39,096 bases of DNA, taken from assembly GCA_046259385.1 (NCBI GenBank), contig JBJYWI010000212.1, forward strand, positions 1 through 39,096, read 5' to 3'. This document shows, piece after piece, positions 16,094 to 24,006 of this stretch. Position 1 is the first letter of the stretch; every line of letters starts with the position of its first letter. The translations under genes were made by a program, and so were the position numbers. The notes below the pieces were generated by a model. The model made no database searches. It was not told the DNA's origin and saw only the letters and a list, made by a program, of their open reading frames with translations. Origin of the DNA: CAVWDI01 sp046259385. Lineage in GTDB: Bacteria > Chloroflexota > Anaerolineae > Anaerolineales > UBA4823.

Positions 16094-16672
16094 TTGACCG
16101 AAATTAAAACCACAAATAAAGGACTTTATAAAATAGCTGTTGGAATCCTGATTGGAGCCGGCTTGGGTTTAATTCTCTTTGCCGGTGCTGGAATACTGCA
16201 AAATAGAAATGTTGAAAGCTCAGTCAGAAATGGGGCAATGGATTCGGTTCCATCAGTAGGCAAACCAGCGCCTGATTTTGAATTAATGAATATTGAGGGA
16301 GAGATAGTAAAGCTATCTGATTTAAGGGGAATGGTTGTTGGAATAAATTTTTGGGCAACCTGGTGCGCTCCATGTGTGTATGAGATGCCCATGTTCCAGG
16401 AGATGTATGAAGAATATTCCCCCGATTTAGAAATTCTGGCTGTCAACAATCAAGAATCTGAAGAAGTTGTACTGCCGTTTATTAAAGAAATGAATCTTGC
16501 ATACGAAATTCTCTATGATATGGATGCTCAGGTCGCATTAAATTTCCAGGTTATCGGTTTTCCAACTACATATTTTGTTGACCGGGAAGGTGTGATACGA
16601 GCAGTTCATGTTGGTGTGATGAATGAGGATCAATTCCGCGGTTACATGGATGAATTAGGAAAAGCGCAATGA
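16094..16672 (+). CDS. TlpA/ResA-like thiol-disulfide oxidoreductase
   Basis: The 192-residue protein starts with TTG. It has one N-terminal membrane anchor (about residues 12-34) and a TlpA-type thioredoxin domain: VGKPAPDFELMNIEGEIVKLSDLRGMVVGINFWATW, active site CAPC, EMPMFQEMYEEY, and the cis-Pro loop GFPTTYFVDREG. Together with CcdA it should form a reducing pathway for extracytoplasmic thiols, e.g. apocytochrome c or copper-site cysteines. Its stop overlaps the start of the next gene (ATGA), so translation is coupled. Confidence 0.92.
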   Translation: MTEIKTTNKGLYKIAVGILIGAGLGLILFAGAGILQNRNVESSVRNGAMDSVPSVGKPAPDFELMNIEGEIVKLSDLRGMVVGINFWATWCAPCVYEMPMFQEMYEEYSPDLEILAVNNQESEEVVLPFIKEMNLAYEILYDMDAQVALNFQVIGFPTTYFVDREGVIRAVHVGVMNEDQFRGYMDELGKAQ

Positions 16673-17673
16673 TGGAGGTTGTGCTTTACATCCGAAATGA
16701 ATGTCATCTGTGTGATAAAGCGATTGAACATTTGAATTTATTAAAAAATCAAATTCCCCATGATTTAAAAATTATTGATGTAGATAGCGATCCGGGTTTA
16801 AGCCGAGTATACGGGGAGCACATTCCGATATTAAAAGTAGGTTCATTTCAATTAAATGCCCCTTTTGATAAAAAAGATATCACCGAAACTTTAATGGCTG
16901 CTCAGGAAATTTCTCAGGAAAAACCAGCAGAGAGGCTGTCTCAAAGTGAAAAAACGCGAAAACATGGAAACTGGACAAAAGCGGATAGCTTTACCTTCTG
17001 GTTTTCAAATCATTACCTGGCAGTTTTCAACCTTCTTGTCGCTATTTATATTGGCTTACCCTTTGTTGCTCCAATATTATTAAAATCCGGTTTTGAAACA
17101 CCTGCCAACTTAATTTATCGCGGCTATGGTCTTGTTTGCCACCAGCTTTCATTCAGGTCGATCTTTATTTTCGGAGAGCAACCGTTTTATCCAAGATCCC
17201 AAGCCGGGCTCGAAGAATTGATTAGTTTTTCAGAGGCGACCGGTTTGGGCGAGGGGAATTCTGCCAGGGAAATATTCGCTGCCCGGGCGTATCATGGAGA
17301 CGAGCAGGTTGGTTATAAAGTCGCATTATGCCAGCGCGATTTGGCAATTTATGCTGCTATTTTGTTTTTTGGACTCATTTATGGATTGAGCGGTAAAAGA
17401 TTTAAACCATTGCCCTGGTATATTTGGATTATATTTGGAATTCTTCCAATTGGATTGGATGGCATCAGCCAGATTGTTAGCCAGCCACCCTTCAATTTCT
17501 TTCCTTATAGAGAGAGCACACCCCAATTGAGGATTATCACAGGCACCTTATTCGGATTTACAACCGCTTGGTTTGGTTACCCGCTGGTAGAAGAGACAAT
17601 GGCTGATACACGCCAGATAATTTCAATGAAATTCAAACGCACCCACCCAGAATCTGAAATAACATCTGTGTAA
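16669..17673 (+). CDS. Glutaredoxin-like domain fused to a DUF2085 membrane protein
   Basis: The protein has 334 residues. Residues 1-82 are a glutaredoxin-like (DUF836 type) domain with VVLYIRNECHLCDKAIEHL (CxxC) and IPILKVG. After a charged linker (about 83-110) comes a polytopic membrane region. The DUF2085 signature there includes YRGYGLVCHQLSFRSIFIFGEQPFYPRSQAG, LCQRDLAIYAAILFFGLIYG, and PIGLDGISQ...RIITGTLFG. The Cys-His-Gln and Cys-Gln-Arg-Asp residues of DUF2085 are conserved. The fused glutaredoxin part and the position behind ccdA and tlpA suggest a redox task on the cytoplasmic side of the membrane, but no activity has been assigned to DUF2085. Confidence 0.82.
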   Translation: MMEVVLYIRNECHLCDKAIEHLNLLKNQIPHDLKIIDVDSDPGLSRVYGEHIPILKVGSFQLNAPFDKKDITETLMAAQEISQEKPAERLSQSEKTRKHGNWTKADSFTFWFSNHYLAVFNLLVAIYIGLPFVAPILLKSGFETPANLIYRGYGLVCHQLSFRSIFIFGEQPFYPRSQAGLEELISFSEATGLGEGNSAREIFAARAYHGDEQVGYKVALCQRDLAIYAAILFFGLIYGLSGKRFKPLPWYIWIIFGILPIGLDGISQIVSQPPFNFFPYRESTPQLRIITGTLFGFTTAWFGYPLVEETMADTRQIISMKFKRTHPESEITSV

Positions 17674-17704
17674 GATTATGTTCTCAAGCTGATAATAACT
17701 ACTA

Positions 17705-18502
17705 ATGCCCTTTTTCCAAGTTGATTCGATCCGTTATTTAGTTTTTGATATTTTTGATGGCCACAATATATCCCATGGTGTTTTCACGAGACATGGGGGG
17801 ATGAGTCCTGAACCTTGGGATACTTTAAATGCAGGTTTGACTGTTGGTGATGATTCCAGTCGAGTAATCAATAACCGAAAACGCATATTCAACACATTTC
17901 AATTGAATAATCGCAATATATTCGATGTTTGGCAAGTTCACAGCAGCAGAGTTATTCGTGCAAATGCTGGCAGTTACAAGAATATTCAGATCGAACAAGC
18001 GGACGCGATTGTAACAAACAAACCTGGCCTGGGGCTTTTTATGCGATTTGCTGACTGTGTACCGATATTTCTTTATGACCCGGTTAATAAAGCAATTGGA
18101 ATAGCACATGCCGGCTGGAAAGGTTCAGTTAGAGGTATAGCAGGGAAAACTGTGAAACATATGGAATCTGAATTTGGATCAAAGCCTGGAGATATTCTTG
18201 CCGCGATTGGACCTTCAATTTGCACTGAACACTATGAAGTGGGACCGGAAGTTGTTGAAGAGGTCGAGAATTCCTTCGGTTCTGAAGCTGCTAGTATGTT
18301 ACAAGAGACTACCGAAATAAATAGGGAAAAGAGACTTTTTGATTTGAAAAAGGCCAATAAATATAGCTTAACTACTGCAGGTGTAGAACAAATCGAAATT
18401 TCTCCAATTTGCACTGCATGCAGCCTCACTGATTGGTTTTCGCACCGCGGCGAGAATGGGAGAACAGGGAGATTTGGGGCTCTAATTGCGCTGACAGAAT
18501 AA
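17705..18502 (+). CDS. pgeF: Peptidoglycan editing factor / purine nucleoside phosphorylase (laccase-domain, YfiH/YlmD)
   Basis: The 265-residue protein has the Cu-oxidase_4 (COG1496) fold. Three metal-binding residues are visible: His in WQVHSSRV, Cys in MRFADCVPIFLYD, and His in GIAHAGWKGSVRGI. The ending CTACSLTDWFSHRGENGRTGRFGALI is also typical. Family members remove wrongly incorporated L-Ser from UDP-MurNAc peptides in E. coli (PgeF) and/or act on purine nucleosides. The gene opens a pgeF-yggS-yggT-DUF167 set like the ylm cluster near division genes in Firmicutes. Confidence 0.93.
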   Translation: MPFFQVDSIRYLVFDIFDGHNISHGVFTRHGGMSPEPWDTLNAGLTVGDDSSRVINNRKRIFNTFQLNNRNIFDVWQVHSSRVIRANAGSYKNIQIEQADAIVTNKPGLGLFMRFADCVPIFLYDPVNKAIGIAHAGWKGSVRGIAGKTVKHMESEFGSKPGDILAAIGPSICTEHYEVGPEVVEEVENSFGSEAASMLQETTEINREKRLFDLKKANKYSLTTAGVEQIEISPICTACSLTDWFSHRGENGRTGRFGALIALTE

Positions 18503-18553
18503 TCATCTGGTATATTTGGTGTTAGGGAAGATGCTAATTATTCAATCCAGGAT

Positions 18554-19276
18554 ATGAATTTGGTAGATAATTCCATCAGTGTAAATTATAAGAATGTTTT
18601 AGAGAGAATTAACAATGCTGCCCTCTCTTCTGGAAGAAATCCGGATGAGATTAAACTGATTGTTGTTACTAAAGGTCAATCTATTGAGAAAATTGAGCGT
18701 GCTTACCATGCCGGAATACGTAAATTCGGTGAAAATTACGTCCAGGAGGCAATCAGTAAAATTGATCATTTTCATACCCGGGGCGACATTGAATGGCACA
18801 TGATAGGGCATGTCCAAAGCCGAAAAGCCCGCCTGGTTAGCGAAAGGTTTTGTTATGTTGAATCTCTGGACAGCCTTAAACTTGCTGAACGACTGGATAA
18901 ATTTGCACGCGAGAAAAACAAAAAGCTGCCGGTATTGCTAGAATGTAATGTGAGCGCTGAAGAATCTAAATTTGGTTTCCCTGCATGGCAGGAAGACAAA
19001 TGGGATAGATTTTTAATCCCAATTATTGAACAAATAATATCTCTCGAGAATCTTGCAGTTGCGGGGCTAATGACAATGCCACCTCTTTCATTAGACAAGG
19101 AAAAAGTACGGCCGTATTTTAAGAAATTAAGAAAATTGTTATCTTACTTGAGAGAATTTCTGCCTCAAAATGAATGGAAAGAACTATCCATGGGTATGAG
19201 CGCTGATTTTGAAATTGCAGTAGAAGAGGGAGCGACAATTGTCAGAATTGGCACTGCAATTATGGGTCCTCGTTAA
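18554..19276 (+). CDS. yggS: PLP homeostasis protein, YggS/PROSC family
   Basis: The 240-residue TIM-barrel protein binds pyridoxal 5'-phosphate through Lys in LIVVTKGQSIEKIE. Other conserved parts are FGENYVQEAISKI, WHMIGHVQSRKAR, LLECNVSAEESKFGF, VAGLMTMPP, LSMGMSADFEIAVEEGATIVRIGTAIMG. It keeps free PLP levels and amino-acid pools balanced and has no known catalytic turnover. Position after pgeF matches ylmD-ylmE. AGGAT just before the ATG may be the ribosome-binding site, though it is unusually close. Confidence 0.95.
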   Translation: MNLVDNSISVNYKNVLERINNAALSSGRNPDEIKLIVVTKGQSIEKIERAYHAGIRKFGENYVQEAISKIDHFHTRGDIEWHMIGHVQSRKARLVSERFCYVESLDSLKLAERLDKFAREKNKKLPVLLECNVSAEESKFGFPAWQEDKWDRFLIPIIEQIISLENLAVAGLMTMPPLSLDKEKVRPYFKKLRKLLSYLREFLPQNEWKELSMGMSADFEIAVEEGATIVRIGTAIMGPR

Positions 19277-19302
19277 ATAGCTTCTATCATAGTAAATTTA
19301 TT

Positions 19303-19560
19303 ATGGAGATCATCCTTTATCTAATTTCCAGATTTATCCAATTGGTTATCCTGGTGGTAATCATCCAAGCAGTACTTACTTTTTTTATGTCTCCTTTTCA
19401 TCCTGTGCGCCGGTTTTTTGACCGGATTGTTGAACCGATGCTTACGCCTATCCGGCGATTGATCCCTCCAGTTGGCATGTTTGATTTCAGCCCGCTGATT
19501 CTGATTATTATTCTTCAATTGCTCAACATGATTATTCGAAATGTTTTCTACAGGTTTTGA
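19303..19560 (+). CDS. yggT: YggT family membrane protein
   Basis: The 85-residue protein has two transmembrane helices: about residues 3-27, and PLILIIILQLLNMIIRNVF near the C-terminus. The YggT signature between them is FHPVRRFFDRIVEPMLTPIRRLIPPVGMFDFSPLI. Relatives (YlmG in Gram-positive bacteria and cyanobacteria) affect nucleoid distribution and cell shape, and are linked to osmotic stress in E. coli. The gene lies 26 bases downstream of yggS, a neighbour in many genomes, which strengthens the call. Confidence 0.93.
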   Translation: MEIILYLISRFIQLVILVVIIQAVLTFFMSPFHPVRRFFDRIVEPMLTPIRRLIPPVGMFDFSPLILIIILQLLNMIIRNVFYRF

Positions 19561-19590
19561 TTGGGATGTAAAAAAATTTTTACGGGATAA

Positions 19591-19896
19591 ATGGAAAGTT
19601 ATATAAAAGTCAGGGTGAATCCCCGGGCGCAAAGAACTGAGATTTATGAAATTCTGCCAGATGGAACTTATAAAATCAGAATTAAAGAAACACCTATCAA
19701 GGGAAAAGCGAATAAAGCCCTGGTTAAGTATTTGTCTAAAGTTCTGAAAATTCCCCGTTCAAGAATCAGGATAGTTTCTGGTGATAAATCAAGGGAAAAA
19801 CTCATTTCGGTTCAGGAAATCGAAAAAGAGCAATTAGAAATCTATCTTTCCAATGCTTTTAAAAATAATGCAGATATCCTGGAGAAGAATGGCTGA
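19591..19896 (+). CDS. DUF167 (YggU) family protein
   Basis: The 101-residue protein is a single DUF167 domain: IKVRVNPRAQRTEIYEILPDGTYKIRIKETPIKGKANKALVKYLSKVLKIPRSRIRIVSGDKSREKLI. The pattern of V-x-P-x-A, a PxxGKAN segment and the GxxSRxK segment is fully conserved. Structures of homologues show a small alpha/beta fold; no function is established. It follows yggT by 30 bases as in many bacteria and is the last plus-strand gene of this cluster. Confidence 0.93.
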   Translation: MESYIKVRVNPRAQRTEIYEILPDGTYKIRIKETPIKGKANKALVKYLSKVLKIPRSRIRIVSGDKSREKLISVQEIEKEQLEIYLSNAFKNNADILEKNG

Positions 19897-19949
19897 TAAT
19901 CTTTAACCAGCCTTTTCAAACGCACCCAGTATTGGTATTATTGCTTTTA

Positions 19950-19971
19950 AAATTTCTTATTGAAGAAATTT
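19950..19971. terminator. Possible bidirectional terminator between convergent genes
   Basis: A perfect 9-bp AT-rich inverted repeat (AAATTTCTT and AAGAAATTT with a four-base loop) lies midway between the converging DUF167 gene and the zinc-ribbon gene. No long T-run follows on either strand, so termination would be weak; the call rests on position and symmetry. Confidence 0.4.
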
Positions 19972-19985
19972 GGATTTGTAATACT

Positions 19986-20687
19986 TTACCCCAGATATAG
20001 TATCCGGCTGCAGGTTTCGCAGCGATTAATTTGATTTGGATTGCGGGCTGCATGTAGTAAAGTCGCACTCAACGTGGTTCCGCAAGCGGAGCAAGCTTTG
20101 TCAGTCACTCTGGCTACCGCGACACCACTTCTTGACTTGCGCAGTCTTTCATATAAGTTCAAATCATCCGCATCTATCGAGCCAGCAATTACATCTCTTT
20201 CTTCTGAAATGCGTGCAACATCAGATTCCAGTTTGTGTTTTTCCTTACCAAGCTCGGCTAACTTATTAGAATGCTTATTTTCCTCATTTTTTAATTCAAT
20301 CTGGGCAGATTTATTTTGAACTGCGAACTCTTCCTCTTCAAGTAAGGCTTCGAGATAACGGTCTTCGAGGACTGATAAATAGCGCTTCAATGATATAGCT
20401 TCATTTTCTAAATCTTGCAGTTCTTTTGGGTTTTTCACTTTGCCGCTGTACAGCATTGATTCTGTAGTTTCTATTTTTAATCTTTGTTTCTGGAGATTGT
20501 CATCAGCTTTAGTCAAGATATTTCTGCTTTTTTGATGTTCCTTATCCGATATTTCCGAATTTTTTATGGCGTTTTTTAACGCAAGGTCATCCTTGATTTC
20601 TAGCTCGATCTGTCTTAATCGCACAACATATTGATCAATTTGACTGTCTTTTTGCTGTAACCTGAATAATTTGAACGGCTGGCTCAT
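19986..20687 (-). CDS. Coiled-coil protein with C4 zinc ribbon (CT398/DUF164 family)
   Basis: The 233-residue protein is almost wholly helical coiled coil (about residues 5-185, rich in Glu/Lys/Leu heptads), ending in a zinc ribbon: ACSACGTTL...INRCETCSRILYL, with two CxxC pairs. The COG1579 family includes chlamydial CdsZ/CT398 and bacterial proteins suggested to bind nucleic acid or act as flagellar/secretion adaptors. No certain role exists in Chloroflexota. GAGGAGG precedes the ATG. The gene is transcribed away from moxR and converges on the yggT cluster. Confidence 0.88.
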   Translation of the reverse strand: MSQPFKLFRLQQKDSQIDQYVVRLRQIELEIKDDLALKNAIKNSEISDKEHQKSRNILTKADDNLQKQRLKIETTESMLYSGKVKNPKELQDLENEAISLKRYLSVLEDRYLEALLEEEEFAVQNKSAQIELKNEENKHSNKLAELGKEKHKLESDVARISEERDVIAGSIDADDLNLYERLRKSRSGVAVARVTDKACSACGTTLSATLLHAARNPNQINRCETCSRILYLG

Positions 20688-21047
20688 TGTAGTTGAGCCT
20701 CCTCGATCGCTGAGATTTTAATCGTGCGAATTCTCATCATTTTTCCGGAAAGGAATTATAGGGTTTGATTTTAGATATTGCAAGGGAATTATTATATTTT
20801 TAAAGATTTTCAATCTTCAAGCAAATTTGCGTCGATCTATGCAGCATCTTACTTTTGATAATTAATTGTTTTGATAATTTCTCCGAGGTTGTTAAGTTTT
20901 CCCGGATATTAACGTATTTTAATAACTTGCTAGGTGCGAACCGGGTCTGAGTGTCTTTTGAACTGAGAAAGCGCAGTAATTGTACTTAATGTGTCACGAG
21001 GCAGGGATATAATTAAGTATTAGTAAATAATCGTATTGGAGTAATTA
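20688..21047. other. Intergenic region between divergent zinc-ribbon and moxR genes
   Basis: These 360 bases hold no credible open reading frame. On the minus side is the ribosome-binding site of the zinc-ribbon gene (20698-20704). On the plus side is a perfect TATAAT at 21008-21013, with only a poor -35 at the right distance, and GGAG at 21038-21041 before the moxR ATG. A direct repeat TTTTGATAATT occurs in the AT-rich centre near 20850-20880. I see no RNA gene or riboswitch I can name. Confidence 0.45.
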
Positions 21048-22022
21048 ATGGAGAAGATCCAATCATTTGCCGAAAAATTGATTTCCAATATTGAAGAAGT
21101 CATTGTCGGGAAAAAATCTTCGGTTGAATTATCCGTTATTGGTTTATTATGCCAGGGCCATCTATTAATTGAGGATGTTCCCGGAGTTGGTAAGACGATG
21201 CTAGCAAGAAGCATCGCAAAATCATTAGGTTGTTCCTTCAAACGGATTCAATTTACACCGGATATGCTTCCAAGCGATGTTACGGGCGTTTCAATTTTTA
21301 ATCAGGTAAGCCGCGAGTTCGAATTTCGACCCGGACCGATTATGGCTCAAATCGTACTTGCGGATGAGATAAACCGTGCAACGCCAAAAACGCAGGCAGC
21401 ATTGCTGGAAGCTATGGAAGAAAAACAAATTACCGTTGATGGTATCACCCGTGCTCTGCCAAGACCATTTATGGTGCTGGCCACCCAGAATCCGATTGAA
21501 TACGAAGGCACTTTTCCACTCCCTGAGGCTCAGGTAGACCGGTTTCTTCTGCGTGTAGAATTAGGATACCCGGATTCAGATGATGAAATCCAGATACTGG
21601 AACGACAGCAGTTTGTCCATCCTTTTGAAGGACTGGAGCGGGCAGTTACTGTTGAGGAATTACAGGCGATGCAGGAGGCGATAAAAGATGTATATTTATC
21701 GCCTTCATTAAAACAATATATTGTTAATCTTATGCACCAAACCAGGATACACCCGGAGGTATATCTTGGCGCTAGCCCAAGAGGCAGTCTGGCGTTGTAT
21801 CGAGCGTCGCAAGCATATGCAGCCATTAATGGCCGCGATTATATACTGCCGGATGATATCCAGAGGCTGGCGGTACCTACTCTGGCTCATAGGGTGATTT
21901 TGGGTCCTGGAGCGCGTTTACGTGATTTGAACGCCAACCAGATAGTGGATGAAGTTATAAGTATTGTTCCCGTTCCTGGTGGAGACCCGACCCGTATTGA
22001 AGCAGATATCGAAACTGAATAA
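21048..22022 (+). CDS. MoxR family AAA+ ATPase
   Basis: The 324-residue protein has the MoxR pattern: VGKKSSVELSVIGLLCQGHLLIEDVPGVGKTMLARSIA (Walker A), RIQFTPDMLPSDVTGVSIFNQ, FRPGPIMAQIVLADEINRATPKTQAALLEAMEE (Walker B and sensor), and VLATQNPIEYEGTFPLPEAQ. The AAA lid contains GASPRGSLALYRASQAYAAINGRDYILPDDI. MoxR ATPases act as chaperone-like motors, usually with DUF58 and von Willebrand factor A proteins. Here the DUF58 gene follows after 31 bases. The expected transglutaminase-like partner is absent from this locus. Confidence 0.94.
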   Translation: MEKIQSFAEKLISNIEEVIVGKKSSVELSVIGLLCQGHLLIEDVPGVGKTMLARSIAKSLGCSFKRIQFTPDMLPSDVTGVSIFNQVSREFEFRPGPIMAQIVLADEINRATPKTQAALLEAMEEKQITVDGITRALPRPFMVLATQNPIEYEGTFPLPEAQVDRFLLRVELGYPDSDDEIQILERQQFVHPFEGLERAVTVEELQAMQEAIKDVYLSPSLKQYIVNLMHQTRIHPEVYLGASPRGSLALYRASQAYAAINGRDYILPDDIQRLAVPTLAHRVILGPGARLRDLNANQIVDEVISIVPVPGGDPTRIEADIETE

Positions 22023-22053
22023 TCCAACGTATAACATCAATATTTATTGAAAA

Positions 22054-23331
22054 ATGAGTGATTCGCTGCGGATTGTAATAATCTTTCTCGCTCTGAGCTT
22101 GATTGCTGGTGCAATAACCGGGAATCCTTTTTATTATCGCCTAAGTTACCTGTGGGGTTTGCTCATACTGGCAAGCTGGTTGATGTCATTTTTCGCTCTG
22201 CGCGGTATACGGGTGATACGAAAATCACGAACTTACAGGTCGCAGGTTGGACAGATATTTGAAGAAAGGTATGAGGTTTACAACACCGGAAGATTCCCTC
22301 GCCTATGGATCGAGGTCCGTGATAAATCAGGTATGCCTGGTTCGCATGGATCACATGTCGTGACGATGATTCGTGGTCAGGAAGGGCATTCATATTTATC
22401 CAGGACACGACTCATGAAAAGGGGGGTTTTTACTTTGGGACCGACTGTTATCGCTTCAGGCGATTTATTTGGGATGTTTCAAACCGAGAAAAGTATAACA
22501 ACGGAAAATAAACTGCTCGTGTATCCAATAATGGTTAATGTGCAAAGCTTTCCAAACCCTCCCGGTTTGCTGCCAGGTGGTGAGGCATTGCGTAGAAAAA
22601 CACTAACGATTACATCAAACGCAGCAGGTGTTCGGGAATACGAACCAGGTGACCCATTAAACCGAATCCATTGGCTAAGCACTGCACGAAGGAATAAGTT
22701 GATTGTAAAGGAATTTGAACTTGATCCACTGGCAGATGTCTGGATTTTCCTGGATGCTGAGCAATCAGTCCATGTTGAAGAAGAGGTACCCGATCAATTT
22801 GCTGAACCCCAGGAGCTGTGGCGTAAGAGATTTGTATTCCAGTTACCCCCCTCAACCATGGAGTACGCAGTAACGGTCAGTGCTTCATTAGCCAGGTATT
22901 ACCTTGAAAAAAGGCGTGCAGTTGGACTGGCATATTCGAGTGCCAGTTTACGTATCATCCCAGCTGATCGCGGTGGGCGTCAGTTGGGAAAAATATTAGA
23001 GTCGCTGGCGCTTGCAGACTCTGCTGGAAAAATGCCGCTAGAATCGCTTGTTGAATTGCAAGCACGTCATTTGCCGCGCGGAAGCACCTCGATTCTAGTA
23101 ACGCCAAATGCTTCTGAAAAAATCTTCCATACTGCCGACTTGATGATTCGCCGAGGATTACGACCTATTGTGGTTTTAATTAATACCGACACATTCGGAG
23201 ACAGTTACAGTTCAAGCACACTTGCAGATACCTTAAAGGCAATAGGAGTACCTGTCAGGGTTATCTCCAAAGGAGATGATATTGGTGCTGCCTTATCGAA
23301 TTCGCAAAAGCCAATTTTTTCATATTCATAG
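22054..23331 (+). CDS. DUF58 domain membrane protein
   Basis: The 425-residue protein has two transmembrane helices near residues 5-52, a beta-rich extracytoplasmic or cytoplasmic region, and the DUF58 signature GVREYEPGDPLNRIHWLSTARRNKLIVKEFELDPLADVWIFLD, which begins a vWA-like domain. It is the normal partner of the MoxR ATPase upstream. These operons are linked to cell-envelope integrity or protein maturation in some bacteria, but the substrate here is unknown. The gene ends the pair; the next gene has its own promoter. Confidence 0.9.
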   Translation: MSDSLRIVIIFLALSLIAGAITGNPFYYRLSYLWGLLILASWLMSFFALRGIRVIRKSRTYRSQVGQIFEERYEVYNTGRFPRLWIEVRDKSGMPGSHGSHVVTMIRGQEGHSYLSRTRLMKRGVFTLGPTVIASGDLFGMFQTEKSITTENKLLVYPIMVNVQSFPNPPGLLPGGEALRRKTLTITSNAAGVREYEPGDPLNRIHWLSTARRNKLIVKEFELDPLADVWIFLDAEQSVHVEEEVPDQFAEPQELWRKRFVFQLPPSTMEYAVTVSASLARYYLEKRRAVGLAYSSASLRIIPADRGGRQLGKILESLALADSAGKMPLESLVELQARHLPRGSTSILVTPNASEKIFHTADLMIRRGLRPIVVLINTDTFGDSYSSSTLADTLKAIGVPVRVISKGDDIGAALSNSQKPIFSYS

Positions 23332-23338
23332 AAGCATT

Positions 23339-23366
23339 TTGAAATTCGTTTGAAATTATTTATAAT
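23339..23366 (+). promoter_or_regulatory. Promoter of the nitroreductase gene
   Basis: TTGAAA (23339-23344) and a perfect TATAAT (23361-23366) are spaced by 16 bases. The start codon is about 95 bases beyond the predicted start of transcription, leaving room for the palindrome at 23382-23396. Confidence 0.6.
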
Positions 23367-23381
23367 TTGTTCTTACTAATC

Positions 23382-23396
23382 CTTGAGATACTCAAG
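23382..23396. promoter_or_regulatory. Perfect palindrome in the nitroreductase leader
   Basis: CTTGAG and CTCAAG flank a three-base centre (ATA). It lies 16-30 bases after the -10 box, a position suitable for a repressor operator or a small 5' hairpin. No regulator gene is adjacent, so its role is unknown. Confidence 0.4.
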
Positions 23397-23466
23397 ATGT
23401 GAACCTGAATAAATGTCATTCTGGAAATTATATTTTTGATTAAACACGCCGAGATTTAGGAGCAGA

Positions 23467-23982
23467 ATGGATTTTAAGGAAGTTATACAAAAACGTAGAT
23501 CAGTTCGAAAATTTAAACCTGAATCAGTTGAAGATAAGTTAATATTCGAGATTTTGGAATTCGTTAAGTTAGCACCTTCAGCTGGAAATCTCCAGGCATA
23601 TGAAATAATTGTAGTGAAGGAGAATCAAACACGGCGCCAGTTATCCAGTGCTGCTCTGGATCAGGATTTTATATACCAGGCTCCAGTTGTCCTCGTTTTC
23701 TGCGCTCATCCAGCCCGGAATGAATGGAAATATAAAACACGTGGGAGGGAACTTTACTCAATACAGGATGCGACGATTGCCTGTACTTACGCGATGCTGG
23801 CTGTGACAGCAATGGGGCTGTCCAGTGTATGGGTGGGAGCTTTTTGGGAAGAAGAAGTAATCAAAATTTTAGAACTTGAACCCGGATTCAGACCAGTTGC
23901 GTTGCTACCGGTTGGTTATGGGGATGAGAATCCTGCAAGACGGGAACGCAGAACTGTAAATGATTTTGCTCAATTTATTTAG
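23467..23982 (+). CDS. Nitroreductase family FMN-dependent oxidoreductase
   Basis: The 171-residue protein has the nitroreductase fold: IQKRRSVRKFKPESVEDKLIFEILEFVKLAPSAGNLQAYEIIVVK (FMN-phosphate-binding RRSVR and the SAGNLQ segment), QAPVVLVFCAHP, and TACTYAMLAV-like helix TIACTYAMLAVTAMGLSSVWVG. The C-terminus reads PVALLPVGYGDENPARRERR. The substrate cannot be predicted; members reduce nitro compounds, quinones, flavins or dehalogenate iodotyrosine. AGGAG (23459-23463) just before the ATG supports the start. Confidence 0.93.
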   Translation: MDFKEVIQKRRSVRKFKPESVEDKLIFEILEFVKLAPSAGNLQAYEIIVVKENQTRRQLSSAALDQDFIYQAPVVLVFCAHPARNEWKYKTRGRELYSIQDATIACTYAMLAVTAMGLSSVWVGAFWEEEVIKILELEPGFRPVALLPVGYGDENPARRERRTVNDFAQFI

Positions 23983-24006
23983 GATGAGTTCTATTACATA
24001 AAATTG

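Noticed and set aside
20688..21047. A structured RNA in the 360-base gap before moxR
   Set aside because: I found no strong stem set, tRNA-like pattern or known riboswitch motif by eye; the region is AT-rich with weak repeats only.
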